DNA of 64,000 nt, from positions 59,672,421 to 59,736,420 of the forward strand of contig CM060978.1 in NCBI GenBank assembly GCA_030765065.1, in the 5' to 3' direction. Shown here one piece after another: positions 1-11,024 of this stretch. The number at the start of each line of letters is the position of its first letter. The stretch's first letter is position 1. A program made the translations under genes and the position numbers. A model generated the notes under the pieces. It had not been told where the DNA came from, ran no database searches, and saw only the letters and a list, made by a program, of their open reading frames with translations. Source of the DNA: Deroplatys truncata. Lineage: Eukaryota; Arthropoda; Insecta; Mantodea; Mantidae.

Positions 1-39
1 ATAAGCAAAATGTCAACACCATTTATTGTAAGCTTTTTT

Positions 40-636
40 AGTTACTGTACTACGTACAGTAAGTAGGAGAAGTATTGTATTCCACCCAAAAAATCAATAC
101 CGAGATTTCACCGGAAATATACGTTTTGAGCTGCACTGAATCCAAAAAAAGCATTTTTGGAAACATGTCTGTGTGTGTGTGTGTCTGTGAACTCAGAAAC
201 GAACAGTCAGATAAACACCAAACTTGGTATTTAGGTTCAGTATCTTCCAGAGATGCGACAGGAAGGTTTTAAAGAAAATCCCCCCACCCCAGATTACCCT
301 TTACATGGAAAATTTTAATTTTCTCAAAAATGGCTATAACGATTTTGATTAAAATAGCATATGTTTAAGATATTTTAATGACAAATGAAATGTATATCTA
401 ATTTTCTGGGAATGTCTCGAAAAATATTCTTCATTGAGAACGACTTTTGCATAACTGGTAAACCATAAGAGATAGATAATATTTTGCTGCACAAAAAATG
501 TAGATCACGTTAAAATACACAATTTATGTCAAATACATTTTTTGTTTGAGTGAACCATTTTCGAGATATTGCTTGTTATTCCCTTAATTTTTCCAACACA
601 TACTTTTTCTCAAATGGGAATTCGTTATTCATTTTT
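40..636 (-). repeat. Hel-A copy 1, 3' part (host of nested copy 2)
   Basis: This is the hairpin-side part of a Hel-A element. It reads from the hairpin GTACTACGTACAGTAAGTAG through the motif TTTCACCGGAAATA, a short TG tract at about 169-185, and the conserved stretch that includes GATTTTGATTAAAATA. It stops exactly inside a T-run after TTCGTTATTCA. The missing remainder of the same element resumes at 1519, so the break at 636 is the insertion site of copy 2. Open frames here repeat in other copies only because the DNA is repeated, and I see no coding signal. Confidence 0.8.
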
Positions 637-1518
637 ACTTTCTCTACTACGTATAGTAAGTAGGGGAAGTATTGCATTCCACCCAAAAATTCGATACCGA
701 GATTTCACCGGAAATACATGTTTTGAGACCTCCTGAATCCAAAAAAAGCATTTTTGGAAACATGTCCGTGTGTGTGTGTCTGTGTGTGTGTATGTCTGTG
801 TGTGTGTGTGTGTCTGTGTGTGTGTCTGTGAACAGCATAACTCAAAAACGAACAGTCGGATAAGCACCAAACTTTGTATTTAGGTTCAGTATCTTCCAGA
901 GATGCGACACGAAGGTTTTCAAGAAAATCCCCCCACCCGACTACCCTTTACATGGAAGATTTTTCGAAAATTTTAATTTTCTCAAAAATGGCTCTAACGA
1001 TTTTGATGAAAATATCATATGTTTAAGATAATGTCATGAGAAATGAAATGTATATCTCGAATTTTCTGGGAATGTCTCCAAAAGTATTCTTCATTGTGAA
1101 CGACTTTTGCATAACTGGTAAACCATAAGAGATAGACAAAATTTTACTTCACAAAAAATGTAGATCGCGTTAAAATACACAACTTATGTCATATACATTT
1201 CTTTTGTTGAGTGAACCGTTTTCGAGATATTGCTTGTTATTTCCTTAAATTTTACAATACTTATACTTTTTCTCACATTCGTTATTCATTTTTTTTGTCC
1301 TGGACATGCAAAGAGAATGGAATGCGCCACATAGCAACCAGCGTTAAAATATTTGACTATCGCTTAAAACCTACCATATTTCCCTTGCATCTACAAGAAA
1401 ATTACCAATAAGATTGACATCTCGATATCTCGATTAACATGAACCATATGGAGAATAAGCGTTTGTAAAATTAGATTGTACAAGAGTAGAGAAAGCCATG
1501 TGAGTGTAACACATCAGA
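637..1518 (-). mobile_element. Hel-A copy 2, full length, nested in copy 1
   Basis: This is a complete 882-bp copy. On the plus strand it starts ACTTTCTCTACTACGTATAG and ends AGAGTAGAGAAAGTC...ACACATCAGA. The 12-bp subterminal inverted repeat, the 3' hairpin and a long TG-rich tract (about 767-832) are all present. It sits in a T-run of copy 1 (TTCATTTTT before, TTTTTTTT after), which gives unambiguous element ends. Helentron-type elements are known to have subterminal inverted repeats, a 3' stem-loop and insertion into T/A dinucleotides; assignment to that group is an inference because no Rep/helicase is present. Confidence 0.75.
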
Positions 1519-1748
1519 TTTTTTTTATGTACTGGACATGCAACGAGAATGGAATGCTCCACATAGCAACCAGCTCTTAAAACATTTGACTATCGCTTAA
1601 AGCCTACCAATTCCCCTTGCATCTACAAGAAAACTAGCAATAAGATTAACATTTCGATTAACATGAAGCATATGGAGAATAAGCATCTGTAAAAATAGTT
1701 TGTACAAGAGTAGAGAAAGTCATGTGACTGTAACACATCAGATTTTTT
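1519..1748 (-). repeat. Hel-A copy 1, 5' part
   Basis: This is the continuation of copy 1 beyond the nested copy. It resumes at the T-run with CTGGACATGCAACGAGAATG, runs through the block CTTGCATCTACAAGAAAACT, and ends with GAGTAGAGAAAGTCATG and ACACATCAGA followed by a T-run. Together with 40-636 it makes one element split by copy 2. Confidence 0.75.
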
Positions 1749-2365
1749 TTTCTAATATCCTGTTTTCAGCAGATTCCTTGAATAGTAACATGATTATTTC
1801 TGAAATTTTTTTAACTTAAAAAAAAACTCCATATAATTTGTTTTGCACTTTATTGTGAGAGTACAAATGACTTAATCTGTTATTGCAATAATCATAAATT
1901 GACATATCTTTTCTGGTCTATTTTGTTGCTTTTCCTTAACCTAAAACCCACATTTCATCCCCACACTGACACCATAATATTTTCCATAATCTAAATCATA
2001 CACTTGTCACTCACATAAATTACAATGGTCTGCTCTCATTGTTAGAATTATTTCAACTCTCTGCAACAATACACTAACTAATTTGAGTGTTATTGTCAAC
2101 AAAAGCAAGTTAAAATGGATGTAACTTAAAAGGGAGCAAACGACTTTTAGGATGTAACTTGCTTTGAGTAAAACGCAGGTTTTCAACTTTGTGTGACGCA
2201 GGGATATATCGTTTACTGAAAGAATACCACATGATCACACGAAGAAGACACTTACTGTGGCAGTGGTAGTAATAAATTAATTCTCACAAACTGATTTAAC
2301 CTGTTTTGCATTTGAGCTCATCAAATGTAATTTTGTAAGAGGAGAATATCGTGTGAAAGCAACAC
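1749..2365. other. AT-rich DNA, nothing recognised
   Basis: No convincing ORF, RNA gene or repeat was seen. A short imperfect palindrome is present around 2105-2163, where GCAAGTTA is answered by TAACTTGC about 50 bp later. The right side runs into another Hel-A end at 2366. Confidence 0.4.
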
Positions 2366-2396
2366 CTCAGTTTTTACTCTCCCTACTATATATAGT

Positions 2397-3351
2397 ATGC
2401 AGTGGATAGTATCTTTACGTATCCTACTATATAGCTTTGCTATACTATGCACCACGCTTTGGGCGTCAATTTTAAGTAGGTTGTATTGAAGGAGTTGTGT
2501 TATATTTCAACTGTTGGGGAGCCAACTTGAAGTAGTTGCAACCGCACGTATGGTACCCGCTTTCCAGTAGCCTTTGCCCTAAGTTTAAAAAGATATTAAC
2601 TTTGTAATTTGACTGTTTCTTTAAATATTTAATATTTATAATTACCTCGGCTGCGTCAGTCTTTATTTTTTAGAGACATGGATTTCTTGGCAGGGTTGTG
2701 GTGCGACTAAGAATGTAGGCTTACACAGATTATAATTTTACTTCACTCTTTTTATTAATGTTTGACACGATTTAAATAACACTTCACTGATAGACAGCTG
2801 TGAGATTTTCTCGTGAATTACTTGCACTATTTAACACGTAAACCCTCGAGGACGCATCTCGCACCCAGTTACAAACATTGTCTGCAGGCAACTGAATTGA
2901 TTTCAACCGCCTAAACTTTTAAATTTCTGTATTTCAAGTCTGTGTTTGGCTATTCCTAATCCAATGGAATATCTTCATTTAACTGAATCTTTTTCTGGTT
3001 GTTGATTGTCTATTTTTATAAACTGTCACTAAAATTACATTATTGCTTCCAAGAATCACAAGTAACATTATTAAACTCTCAAACTCATTATTGCCTCAAG
3101 GTTACCTCATTGTTACCTCATTGTTAGCAAATTTTAACCTATTATTCTCACAGCTCCTACATTATTAAATTGCGTAATATATTCACATAACATAATTACA
3201 CATGGGTACACTAATACAATTATATACAATGACTGTTACATACATTTTTATATATTGTTACATACGCATATTGCTTTAACGCGGGCTGTTAATGAATTTA
3301 TATATTATATAATTAGACTGAAATCATTTTAGTGTTAAAAATACTGCCTCA
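2397..3351 (-). mobile_element. TIR-B copy 1, MITE-like element
   Basis: A non-coding element of about 0.95 kb, minus relative to copy 2 of the family. Recognisable blocks are CACCACGCTTTGGGCGTC, GTTGGGGAGCC, CCTCGGCTGCGTCAGT, a doubled GTTACCTCATT, and the terminus GTGTTAAAAATACTGCCTCAA. It has no ORF of note. The right terminus matches the family's TIR and abuts Hel-A directly. The left terminus is decayed and overlaps a short duplication of Hel-A tip sequence. Superfamily is unknown. Confidence 0.65.
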
Positions 3352-3668
3352 AGTAAGTAGGGCAAGCATTGTATTTCACCTAAAAATTCAATATCGATAT
3401 TTCACCGGGAATACGTGTTTTGAGGCCCACTGAATAAAGAAGTGCCGTTCTTAGAAAAAAGGTCCATGAGAGTGTGTCTGTGAACAGCATAACTCAAACA
3501 CGAAAAGTTGGATCATCACAAAATTTGGTATTTAAGTTCAGTACCTTCCAAAGAAGCTACACGAACTTTTCAAGATCCCCCCTACCCCACTTCAGACTAC
3601 CCTTTACATGTAAGGTTTTTAGAAAATTTTGATTTTCTTAAATGTCTAAACGATTTTGATTAAAATAC

Positions 3669-4064
3669 CTTATGATGTAGTGTATTAATAATTTTGGGGT
3701 GTGATGATTCTACATTGTTATTACCAGACACATTGTTGTTTTCGTCTGGATGACGTAACTCTTGGCTGGGAGTTTTTGCTAGCCGCGAGTGGTGTGGGAT
3801 GTAGCATCAGTCTTAGTTAGGATTCCGGCAGAAGCGGATCGTGCGTGCAAGCGAGCTTTTGTATCGGTGGACGGTTGGGAAATAAAGCTAGGAATGTGCA
3901 AGTAGATTTGTGTTATGGATTGTGTACAGTGAAAAATCCACGCCTTCCTCTTAACCTCCACACCACGTTTCGGTCCTCCGCAGTCAAGTGAGCATACGCC
4001 CCCTCAATGTGCGTGCCGGGTATTAGAAGTTAGTTTAATTTTAAGTGAATTTTTAGGCCTCTAC
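3669..4064 (+). repeat. LTR-like insertion in Hel-A copy 3
   Basis: About 395 bp of unrelated, more GC-rich DNA interrupts Hel-A. It starts near TGATGTAGTGTATTAATAAT and ends near CTACCCAACA, so TG...CA ends can be proposed, and it holds an AATAAA at about 3881. I could not find a convincing target duplication, so a solo LTR is only one reading. The 60-codon minus-strand ORF across 3779-3961 has no recognisable domain. Confidence 0.3.
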
Positions 4065-4618
4065 CCAACATGTATCATTTTTAAAGATATTTATACTTCA
4101 AATAAAATGTATTTCTAACATTATCAGGGAACAGTATGAAGTCAACTTCATTTGAAAGAAATTCTGTATAATCTTATATTACTGTTAAACGTTAAGTGAC
4201 AGACGAAAACTACTACACAAAAATGTAGATCTCTTTAAAACACACAATTTATTTAAAATAAGTTTTTTGTTGTATAAGCAGTTTCTAAGGTATCCGTTAT
4301 TAAAAGTTCGAATTATTCCTTTCTTGGTCATACTCTTAAACTCCTGTCAACATTCATTTGTTTCTCGCTTTAGCATGGAAACAATATGGAATTTTAATGC
4401 ATATAGCGTCCAGTTCTTAAACATTTGACTATCGCTGTTCTCTTTGTATCTATAACGAAATGGCTAATGTAGCTATTTCTGCAAAGGTTTATTTGGATTA
4501 GATAGAAAAATTAGCTTGAGTAAGTATAATTTTATACCCACTAATAAACGATAGAGGGAATAGAAAGTCCTGTGAATGTACTACAACAGAATGTTTTGCT
4601 TTATTTTTGTTTTAAATA

Positions 4619-5561
4619 TTGAGGTAGTATTTTTAACACTTAAATATTTTCAATCTAATTATATAAATATAAATTCAATAACAGCCCATCTTAAAGTAAT
4701 ATGTGTATTTAACAATATATAAAAAGTGTATATTAGTCATTGTAAATGTTATATTATTGTATCCATGTGTAATAATGTTATGTGAATAATAAGTTAAAAG
4801 TTGCTAACAATGAGGTAAGAATAAGGTAACCTTGAGACAATAATGAATTTTAAAGTTTAAATCCTACTAATCATTATTGGAGCAAAAACAATGTAAATTT
4901 AGTGACAGTTTATAAAATAGCCAATCAGCAACCAGAAAAAGCTTTAGTAAAATGAAGGTATTCTATTGGAGTAGGATTAGCCAATCAGAAACTGAAAAGG
5001 AGAAACATTTACAAATTTAGAAGTTAGTTGCCTGCAGACAGCATTACCTCCTAGACGCAAAAAGTGTCTTCGAAAGAAGTATAATACGTATTCGTGTGAG
5101 ACGAAAAATAGTTTTCGTGTTAAAAAGTGCAAGTAATTAATAAAAACCTCTCACAGCTCTCTCTCTATATCAGTGAAGTGTTATTTAAATCGTATCAAGC
5201 ATTACTAAAAGGAGTGAAGTAAAATTATAATATGTGTAAGGCTACATTCTTGTCGCATCACAACCCTGCCAAGAGAAACGTGTCTCTAACAATAATACTG
5301 ACGCCGAGGCAAACATAAATATATAATATTTAAAGAAACAGTCAAATTACTAAGTTAATATTTTTTAAACTTGAGGCAAAGGCCTCCTGAAAGTGCATTT
5401 GGGGCGAAGGCTACCGGAAACTGTTTACCATACATGCGGCTGCAACTACTGCAAGTTCGGCTCCCCAACAGTCGAAATATAATACTCCTTCAATACAAAC
5501 TACTTCAAATTGACGCCCAAAGCGTGGTGCAAATAACGTAATAACAACAATACTTCTTCAA
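4619..5561 (+). mobile_element. TIR-B copy 2, best-preserved copy
   Basis: A 943-bp copy with both termini. The left end is TTGAGGTAGTATTTTTAACA, and the right end, read inward, is TTGAAGAAGTATTGTTGTTA, so the TIRs match in most of the first 16 bases. The flanks read TA on both sides, which fits a TA target, though other copies do not confirm this. Inside are GAGGTAAGAATAAGGTAACC, CCAATCA motifs (about 4920 and 4980) with an intervening ATTGG, and AATAAAA near 5140. The CCAAT and AATAAA layout would also suit an LTR, but the inverted ends argue for a DNA transposon. Confidence 0.65.
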
Positions 5562-5987
5562 TATACCTACACGCAACTGAACAAGTTACCATATGCAAGT
5601 ACGCAGTGACAGTGTCATTTTAATGTCCCACAGATGTCTTTCCGCCATATAAATGTCAACCGCTTTCTCTGATACAAGGCGATCGCTGCTAGGCGCCAGA
5701 ACAGAACCGAGGACCACCTCCTGCGGAGATCGTAAAGACAACATTGCTTGTCTGTTGAACGGCTTGACAGGAACTAGTGCAACAGATGCTGGGATAACAA
5801 CATGACAATTTTATTAGTCCTGCTGCAAGATCAATATATATCACACCAGAAGCTGGCTCGGCTCTCCTTTATTTACTGTTACAGTCGCGGAAGTAAAGTC
5901 CCATATAGGTGAAGAATTCTTCGCGCAGTAAAGAAATCTGCTTTCCAACGTTCTTACTTGTTTACGCAAATCACATAACTTTTTTAT
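5562..5987. other. Unassigned DNA, moderately GC-rich
   Basis: No repeat family or ORF longer than a few tens of codons can be supported. The segment 5630-5760 is richer in GC than its surroundings (for example CTAGGCGCCAGAACAGAACC). It may be an eroded transposon or unique DNA. Confidence 0.3.
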
Positions 5988-6394
5988 TTTCTCTAATACT
6001 TACCTACTGCAAGAGGATATATTGTATTTCAAGCAAAAATCCTATATTGAGATTTCACCGGAAATTCTGTTGCACTCACATGACTTTCTCTACTCTTGTA
6101 AAAATTACTTTTACAAAATCTTATTCCCCATCTACTCCATATTAATGGAGATAAACATTTGCAGAAATAGGCTTTAAGTGATCGTCAAAGCTTTTAAGAG
6201 CTGGTTGCTATGTGGAGCATTCCATTCTATTTGCTTGTCCAGGACAAATAACGAATTCCCATTTGAGAAAAGTAAAAGGATCAGAAAAATCAAACGGATA
6301 ACAAGGAATATATCTGAAATGGTTCACTCTACAAAAAATATGTATATGGCATAAATTGCGTGCTTAACGAGATCTACGTTTTTGGAAAATGTCC

Positions 6395-6426
<32 letters not shown>

Positions 6427-7112
6427 CTGTGAACAGCATAACTCAGAAACGGACATTTGGATAAACACCAAACTTGGTATTTAGGTTCAGTATATTCCAG
6501 AGATGCTACACGAAGGTTTTAAAGAAAATTCCCTCACCCCAGATTACCCTTTACATGAAACATTTTTCGAAAATTTTAAGTTTCTCAATAATGGCTCTAA
6601 CGGTTTTGATTAAAATATCATATGTTCAAGACATTTTTATGACAAATGAAATGTATATCTCGAATTTTCTGGGAATGTCTCCAAAAGTATTCTTCATTGT
6701 GAACAGCTTTTGCATAACTGGTAAACCATAAGAGATAGACAAAAATGTAGATCGCGTTAAAATACACATACAATTTTTTTGTTGGGTGAACCGTTTTCGA
6801 GATATTGCTTGTTATTCCCTTAAATTTTCCAGTACTTATACTTTTTCTCAAGTAGGAATTCGTTATTCTTTTTATTTATTTATTTATTGTCCTGGACATA
6901 CAAAGAGAATGGAATGCGCCACATAGCAACCAGCTCTTAAAATATTTGACTATCGCTTAAAGCCTACCAATTCCCCTTGCATCTACAAGAAAATTAGCAA
7001 TAAGATTAACATCTCGATATCTCGATTAACATGAAGCATATGGAGAATAAACGTTTGTAAAAATAGTTTGTACAGGAGTAGAGAAAGTCACGTGAGAGTA
7101 CATCATCAGATT
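5988..7112 (-). repeat. Hel-A mosaic (fragments in both orientations)
   Basis: Three pieces join here. 5988-6065 is a minus-strand hairpin-side fragment ending at TTTCACCGGAAATTC. 6066-6374 is a plus-strand 5' end (TTGCACTCACATGACTTTCT onward) that stops in GAGATCTACG. 6375-7112 is a minus-strand copy that starts just before its TG tract (about 6398-6427) and runs to a normal ATCAGATTTTT end. The inverted junctions suggest recombination or template switching between copies. Confidence 0.6.
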
Positions 7113-7530
7113 TTTTTGTAATTTATTGATTTACGGCATCATGGGAACTTATAATCGTGTTCATTGTTTCATGACCAGCCTAGCGTGAGGTGGAGAGCTT
7201 GAGATATGAATACATAGTCAAAAGGGTCTGTAGTTTCAGCATAATTTATGTTATGATATTCACTAAACTTACATAATAATGTACTACTATTCTCAAGTAC
7301 ACGGGACTGATAATTTCGCAATTCATACTGCATGTAACTATGTATATTACATTGGAAAGCTTTGTTAAATAAATCCAGAATATAAGACTTCGCCTGTGTT
7401 TTAGCAAGTTCTTGCGGGACATTCCTGGTACCTGCTATCGATCTGGCCGTTACCCCTTAGCCATGATCCGAATACTGCTTGGTGATTTTTGCACTCCCTT
7501 TAATATAACGTTATTGAACGTGAGGCACGC

Positions 7531-7570
<40 letters not shown>
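7531..7570. repeat. (GA)n microsatellite
   Basis: A nearly pure run of about 20 GA dinucleotides in otherwise unremarkable DNA, not inside a Hel-A element. Confidence 0.95.
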
Positions 7571-7573
<3 letters not shown>

Positions 7574-7994
7574 TACAAAACCCAAAGAAATTTAAAAACA
7601 CAACAACAGCTGCATTGCATGCCAGTTAAAATCATTGCGGATAAGGCAATGTATACCAAAGGTAAAATATCGTTAATATGACCATTTCAGTTAAAGGTGT
7701 GAATAACTGGAACAATTAAAAACAATGTTTAATGTAAGTTTATCTCAATGAACATTAAGTAACCAGAATAATATATACCACCAGAGTTGATTAAAAATGT
7801 TAAACAAGAATTTACGCTTCAACAGATTGTAAAAGGGGAGCAATTTGAACACTTTATTATAGAATTTCATTTATTACAATACCTACTTGTGTAAATTGTG
7901 GAGAAAATTGTTAAAGAAGACAACAATTAAACTGTTCCCATAGCAATCAAACCTTTTTATAAAACAAATGAAATTATTAATGCAACTAAATAAG

Positions 7995-8285
7995 AAAGCT
8001 ACTTTTCAGTAAAAAGTTTAAAAGTAATATGTTGGCATTTAATATTTTTGTTGACACGTCACACCCGTACAATATTGGCTGAAAATGCTGTTCCTTTTAT
8101 TGGAAAATTTTCCTTTTAAAAAGGAGTTAACTTTGTTTTACTTGATAACTACCTTTCAGCAAAATAATATATTGTCATCTAATGCGTTTTGTTGATGACG
8201 TCACATATTGCAAAATAGCTGAAAATTTTGTTCCTATTTTGGAACAGTTTTCCTTTTAAATAACGAGTTAATTTTAATTGTATTT
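7995..8285. repeat. Two-unit diverged tandem repeat
   Basis: Two adjacent blocks of about 140-150 bp share the same order of motifs: CTACYTTTCAG, TAATATRTTG, a CGTCAC core, GGCTGAAAAT / AGCTGAAAAT, TTGTTCC / CTGTTCC, TTTTCCTTTTAAA and GAGTTAA. The second block carries a perfect TGACGTCA (8196-8203); the first has GACACGTCAC at the same place. No other copy was noticed in the window. Confidence 0.6.
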
Positions 8286-8320
8286 GTATTATATCTTACT
8301 TAATTTGAGGACTCTGAATT

Positions 8321-8612
8321 GTTTACTTTCTCAGCAATACCTAATAGGCAGAGGAAGTACTGAATTTCACCAAAAAATTCGATACTCAGATTTCACCGGA
8401 GATACATGTTTTGAGGCCCCCAAATAAAAAAAAGCATTTTTAGTAAAAGCTCCTGTGTGTGTGTGTGTGTGTGTGCGTGTGTGTGTCATGAACAGCATAA
8501 CTAAGAAACGAAATATTGGATAAATACCAAAACTGATATTTGAGTTCAGTACTTTCGAAAGAGGCGACACGAAGATTTTAAAGAAGTTCCCCACCCCAAC
8601 TACCCTTTAGTA
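8321..8612 (-). repeat. Hel-A fragment, hairpin side
   Basis: Divergent hairpin-side third of Hel-A: GTTTACTTTCTCAGCAATAC, TTTCACCGGAGATACATG, a TG tract (about 8454-8487) and the block ending CCCCAACTACCCTTTA. It is cut off at the start of TIR-B copy 3. Confidence 0.65.
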
Positions 8613-8616
8613 TATA

Positions 8617-9412
8617 ATTTGAAATAGGTTGTTGCTTCACGTATGGAAAACCAATTTGAAGTAGGATTTGTATTGTAGTTCAACTTTAGGGAGCCGAACT
8701 TGAAGTTGTTGCAACAGCACGTATGGTAGCCTTCGTCCCAAATTTAAAAATATTAACTTTGTAATTTGACTGTTTCTTTAAATATTATATATTTATGTTT
8801 GCCTCGGCTGCGTCAGTATTATTGTTAGAGACATGGATTTCTTTGCAGGGAGTAGTGCGGCTAAGAATGTAGGCTTACACAGATTATAATTATACTTCAC
8901 TCCTTTTATTAATGCTTGACACTATTTAAATAACACTTCATTGATATAGAGAGAGAGCTGTGTGATTTTTTTATTAATTACTTGTACTTTTTAACACGTA
9001 AACTATTTTTGTCTCACACACAAAATGCGTATTAAATTTCTCGAGGACGCATCTAGCGTCCGGATAGGAACACTGTCTACAACCAACTCAACTCGGAATT
9101 TGTAAATGTTGCTGTATTTCAGTTTCTGATTGGTTAATCCTAGTCCAATAGAATACTTTCATTTTACTAAAGCTTTTTCTGGTTTTTGATTGGCTATTTT
9201 ATAAACTGTCACTAAAATTACATTATTGCTTCCAAGAATCATAACTCTCAAACTCATTATTGCCTCAAGGTTACCTCATTGTTACCTCATTGTTAGCAAC
9301 TTTTTAATCTATTATTCTCACAGCTCATACATTATTAAATTACGTAATATATTCACATAACATTTTTATACATGGATACAATAATATAAGCATATGCAAT
9401 GACTGTTACAAT
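8617..9412 (-). mobile_element. TIR-B copy 3, truncated
   Basis: Contains the family blocks AGGGAGCCGAACTTGAAG, CCTCGGCTGCGTCAGT, CTCGAGGACGCATC, and two ATTGG/CCAAT regions, ending ATGCAATGACTGTTACA. The terminal 70 bp with the GTGTTAAAAATACT end is missing, and the left TIR is not recognisable. Confidence 0.65.
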
Positions 9413-10285
9413 AAAAACCTCCATCAGAAGAAGGGATGAGAGATGTGTGGCGTGGTTATTCTTGAGGATATTCAGCAAAATGGACCTGTTTTCTTGGCCC
9501 ATTAAAACAATTACCCTCAAAAAGGACATAATATAGCTCTTTTCAATCTTTTAGGTAGCTAACACGAAAAATCATCCGTAATGAGGAATGGGTTGTAAAT
9601 TTTGCATGGATGTTGAATACAACGTTTTAATTAATTAAAGTATAAATAAGCAAATATTTGATGTTCTACCAAAACAGTTGAAGTATTTATTTTATCACCA
9701 CAGACTTGTTTTCTCTTCTCCAGTTTTACAGCTGAAGTTGGCGGTTACTACTCCTGACGTGAACGGGCGTTTTCTTGGATGCTTTCCAATTTCAGAGTTT
9801 TAGTATTGTGGGGCATGATCGCACAAATTAAAGGACTTCATAAAAAGAACATATTTTTTAAGCGGTGCCTTAAAGACTTGCGCTAAACTTGGCTATAAAA
9901 TGAAGAAATACTTAAGTCATAAATTCAAGTCTTTTCTGTTACCTAGGAAATATCTCCTTTTGGAGTTACTTCATGCTGGCCTGTCTGTGTGACGCAGAAG
10001 TCACGTAGATGGGTCACGGTCTCATTAAATGACCCCGAAATAGTAGTAGATATACGGGGTTTTCTAGTTGCCTAGATACATATACCCTCTTCTGACTTTT
10101 ATAGACGTAGGGCTGTCTATGAAGCTATGGTGATAATGAAGATTTAAACCTCTGGCTAAAAACTCTGATGTTATATTGAGGCAATTACTGGGACTTTAAG
10201 GATTATTCTAATACATTTGGGGGAGTTACTCGTGTTCGGAAGAAGGTGTGAGTTTGTTGTCTCACTAAATACCGGCGCATGCTGC
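9413..10285. other. Unassigned DNA
   Basis: No repeat family from elsewhere in the window and no ORF that can be defended. Base composition is a little less AT-rich between 9960 and 10260. It could be unique intergenic or intronic DNA. Confidence 0.35.
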
Positions 10286-11024
10286 CAAACCCAGATTTCA
10301 CCGGAAATACATGTTTTGAGACCCCCTGAATAAAAAAAAGCATTTCTGGAAACATGTCCGTGTGTGTGTCTGTGAACAGCATAACTCAGAAACGAACAGT
10401 CGGATAAACACCAAACTTGGTATTCAGGTTCAATATCTTCCAGAGATGCGACACAAAGGTTTTCAAGAAAATCCCCTCACCCCAGATTTCCTTTACATGG
10501 AACATTAGTCGAAAATTTTAATTTTCTCAAAAATAGCTCCAACGATTTTGATTAAAATATCATATATTTAAGATATTTTCATGACAAATGAAATGCATAT
10601 CTCGAATTTTCTGGGAATGTCTCCAAAAGTATTCTTCACTGTGAACTACTTTGCATAACTGGTAAACCATAAGAGATAGACAAAATTTTACTACACAAAA
10701 AATGTACATCGCGTTAAAATACAAAAGTTATATCATATACATTTTTTGTTGTTGAGTGAACCATTTTCGTGATATTGCTTGTTATTCTTAAATTTTCCAA
10801 TAATTATACTTTTTCTCAAATTCGTTGTTCATTTTTTTTGTCCTGGTGATGCAAAGAGAATGGAATACTCCACATAGCAATCAGGTCTTAAAATATTTGA
10901 CTATCGCTTAAAGCCCGCCAATTCCCCTTGCATCTAGAAGAAAATTAGTAATAAGATTAACATCTCGATATCTCGGTTAACATGAAGCATATGGAGGATA
11001 AGCGTTTGTAAAAATAGTTTGTAG
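10286..11024 (-). repeat. Hel-A copy, lacking the hairpin tip
   Basis: Starts inside the family at CCAGATTTCACCGGAAATAC, with a short TG tract at about 10359-10371, and runs through the standard body to AAGCGTTTGTAAAAATAGTT. Its 5' tip is replaced by an inverted fragment beginning at about 11025. Confidence 0.7.

Larger units (their letters stand above)
2366..4600 (-). repeat. Hel-A copy 3 (older), broken by two insertions
   Basis: An old, divergent Hel-A copy. The hairpin-side tip lies at 2366-2396 (TTTTTACTCTCCCTACTATA), the next part at about 3352-3668 (GTAAGTAGGGCAAGCATTG onward) and the rest at about 4065-4600, ending AGAAAGTCCTGTGAATGTAC. Two insertions interrupt it: TIR-B copy 1 (about 2397-3351) and an LTR-like block (about 3669-4064). 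The TG tract is reduced to a few repeats. It belongs to a more diverged subfamily than copy 2. Confidence 0.65.
7113..8320. other. Mostly single-copy-looking DNA
   Basis: No transposon or gene is recognised. The stretch contains a GA microsatellite (about 7531-7570) and two diverged tandem blocks (about 7995-8285), listed separately. The short ORFs around 7412-7681 read through the GA tract and are not credible genes. Confidence 0.4.

Noticed and set aside
4619..5561. TIR-B as a solo LTR with a primer-binding site at GACGCCCAAAGCGTG.
   Set aside because: This block resembles a primer-binding site, but it lies inside every copy and the copies have inverted termini, so a DNA element is the better reading. 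It is kept as an alternative in the finding on TIR-B.
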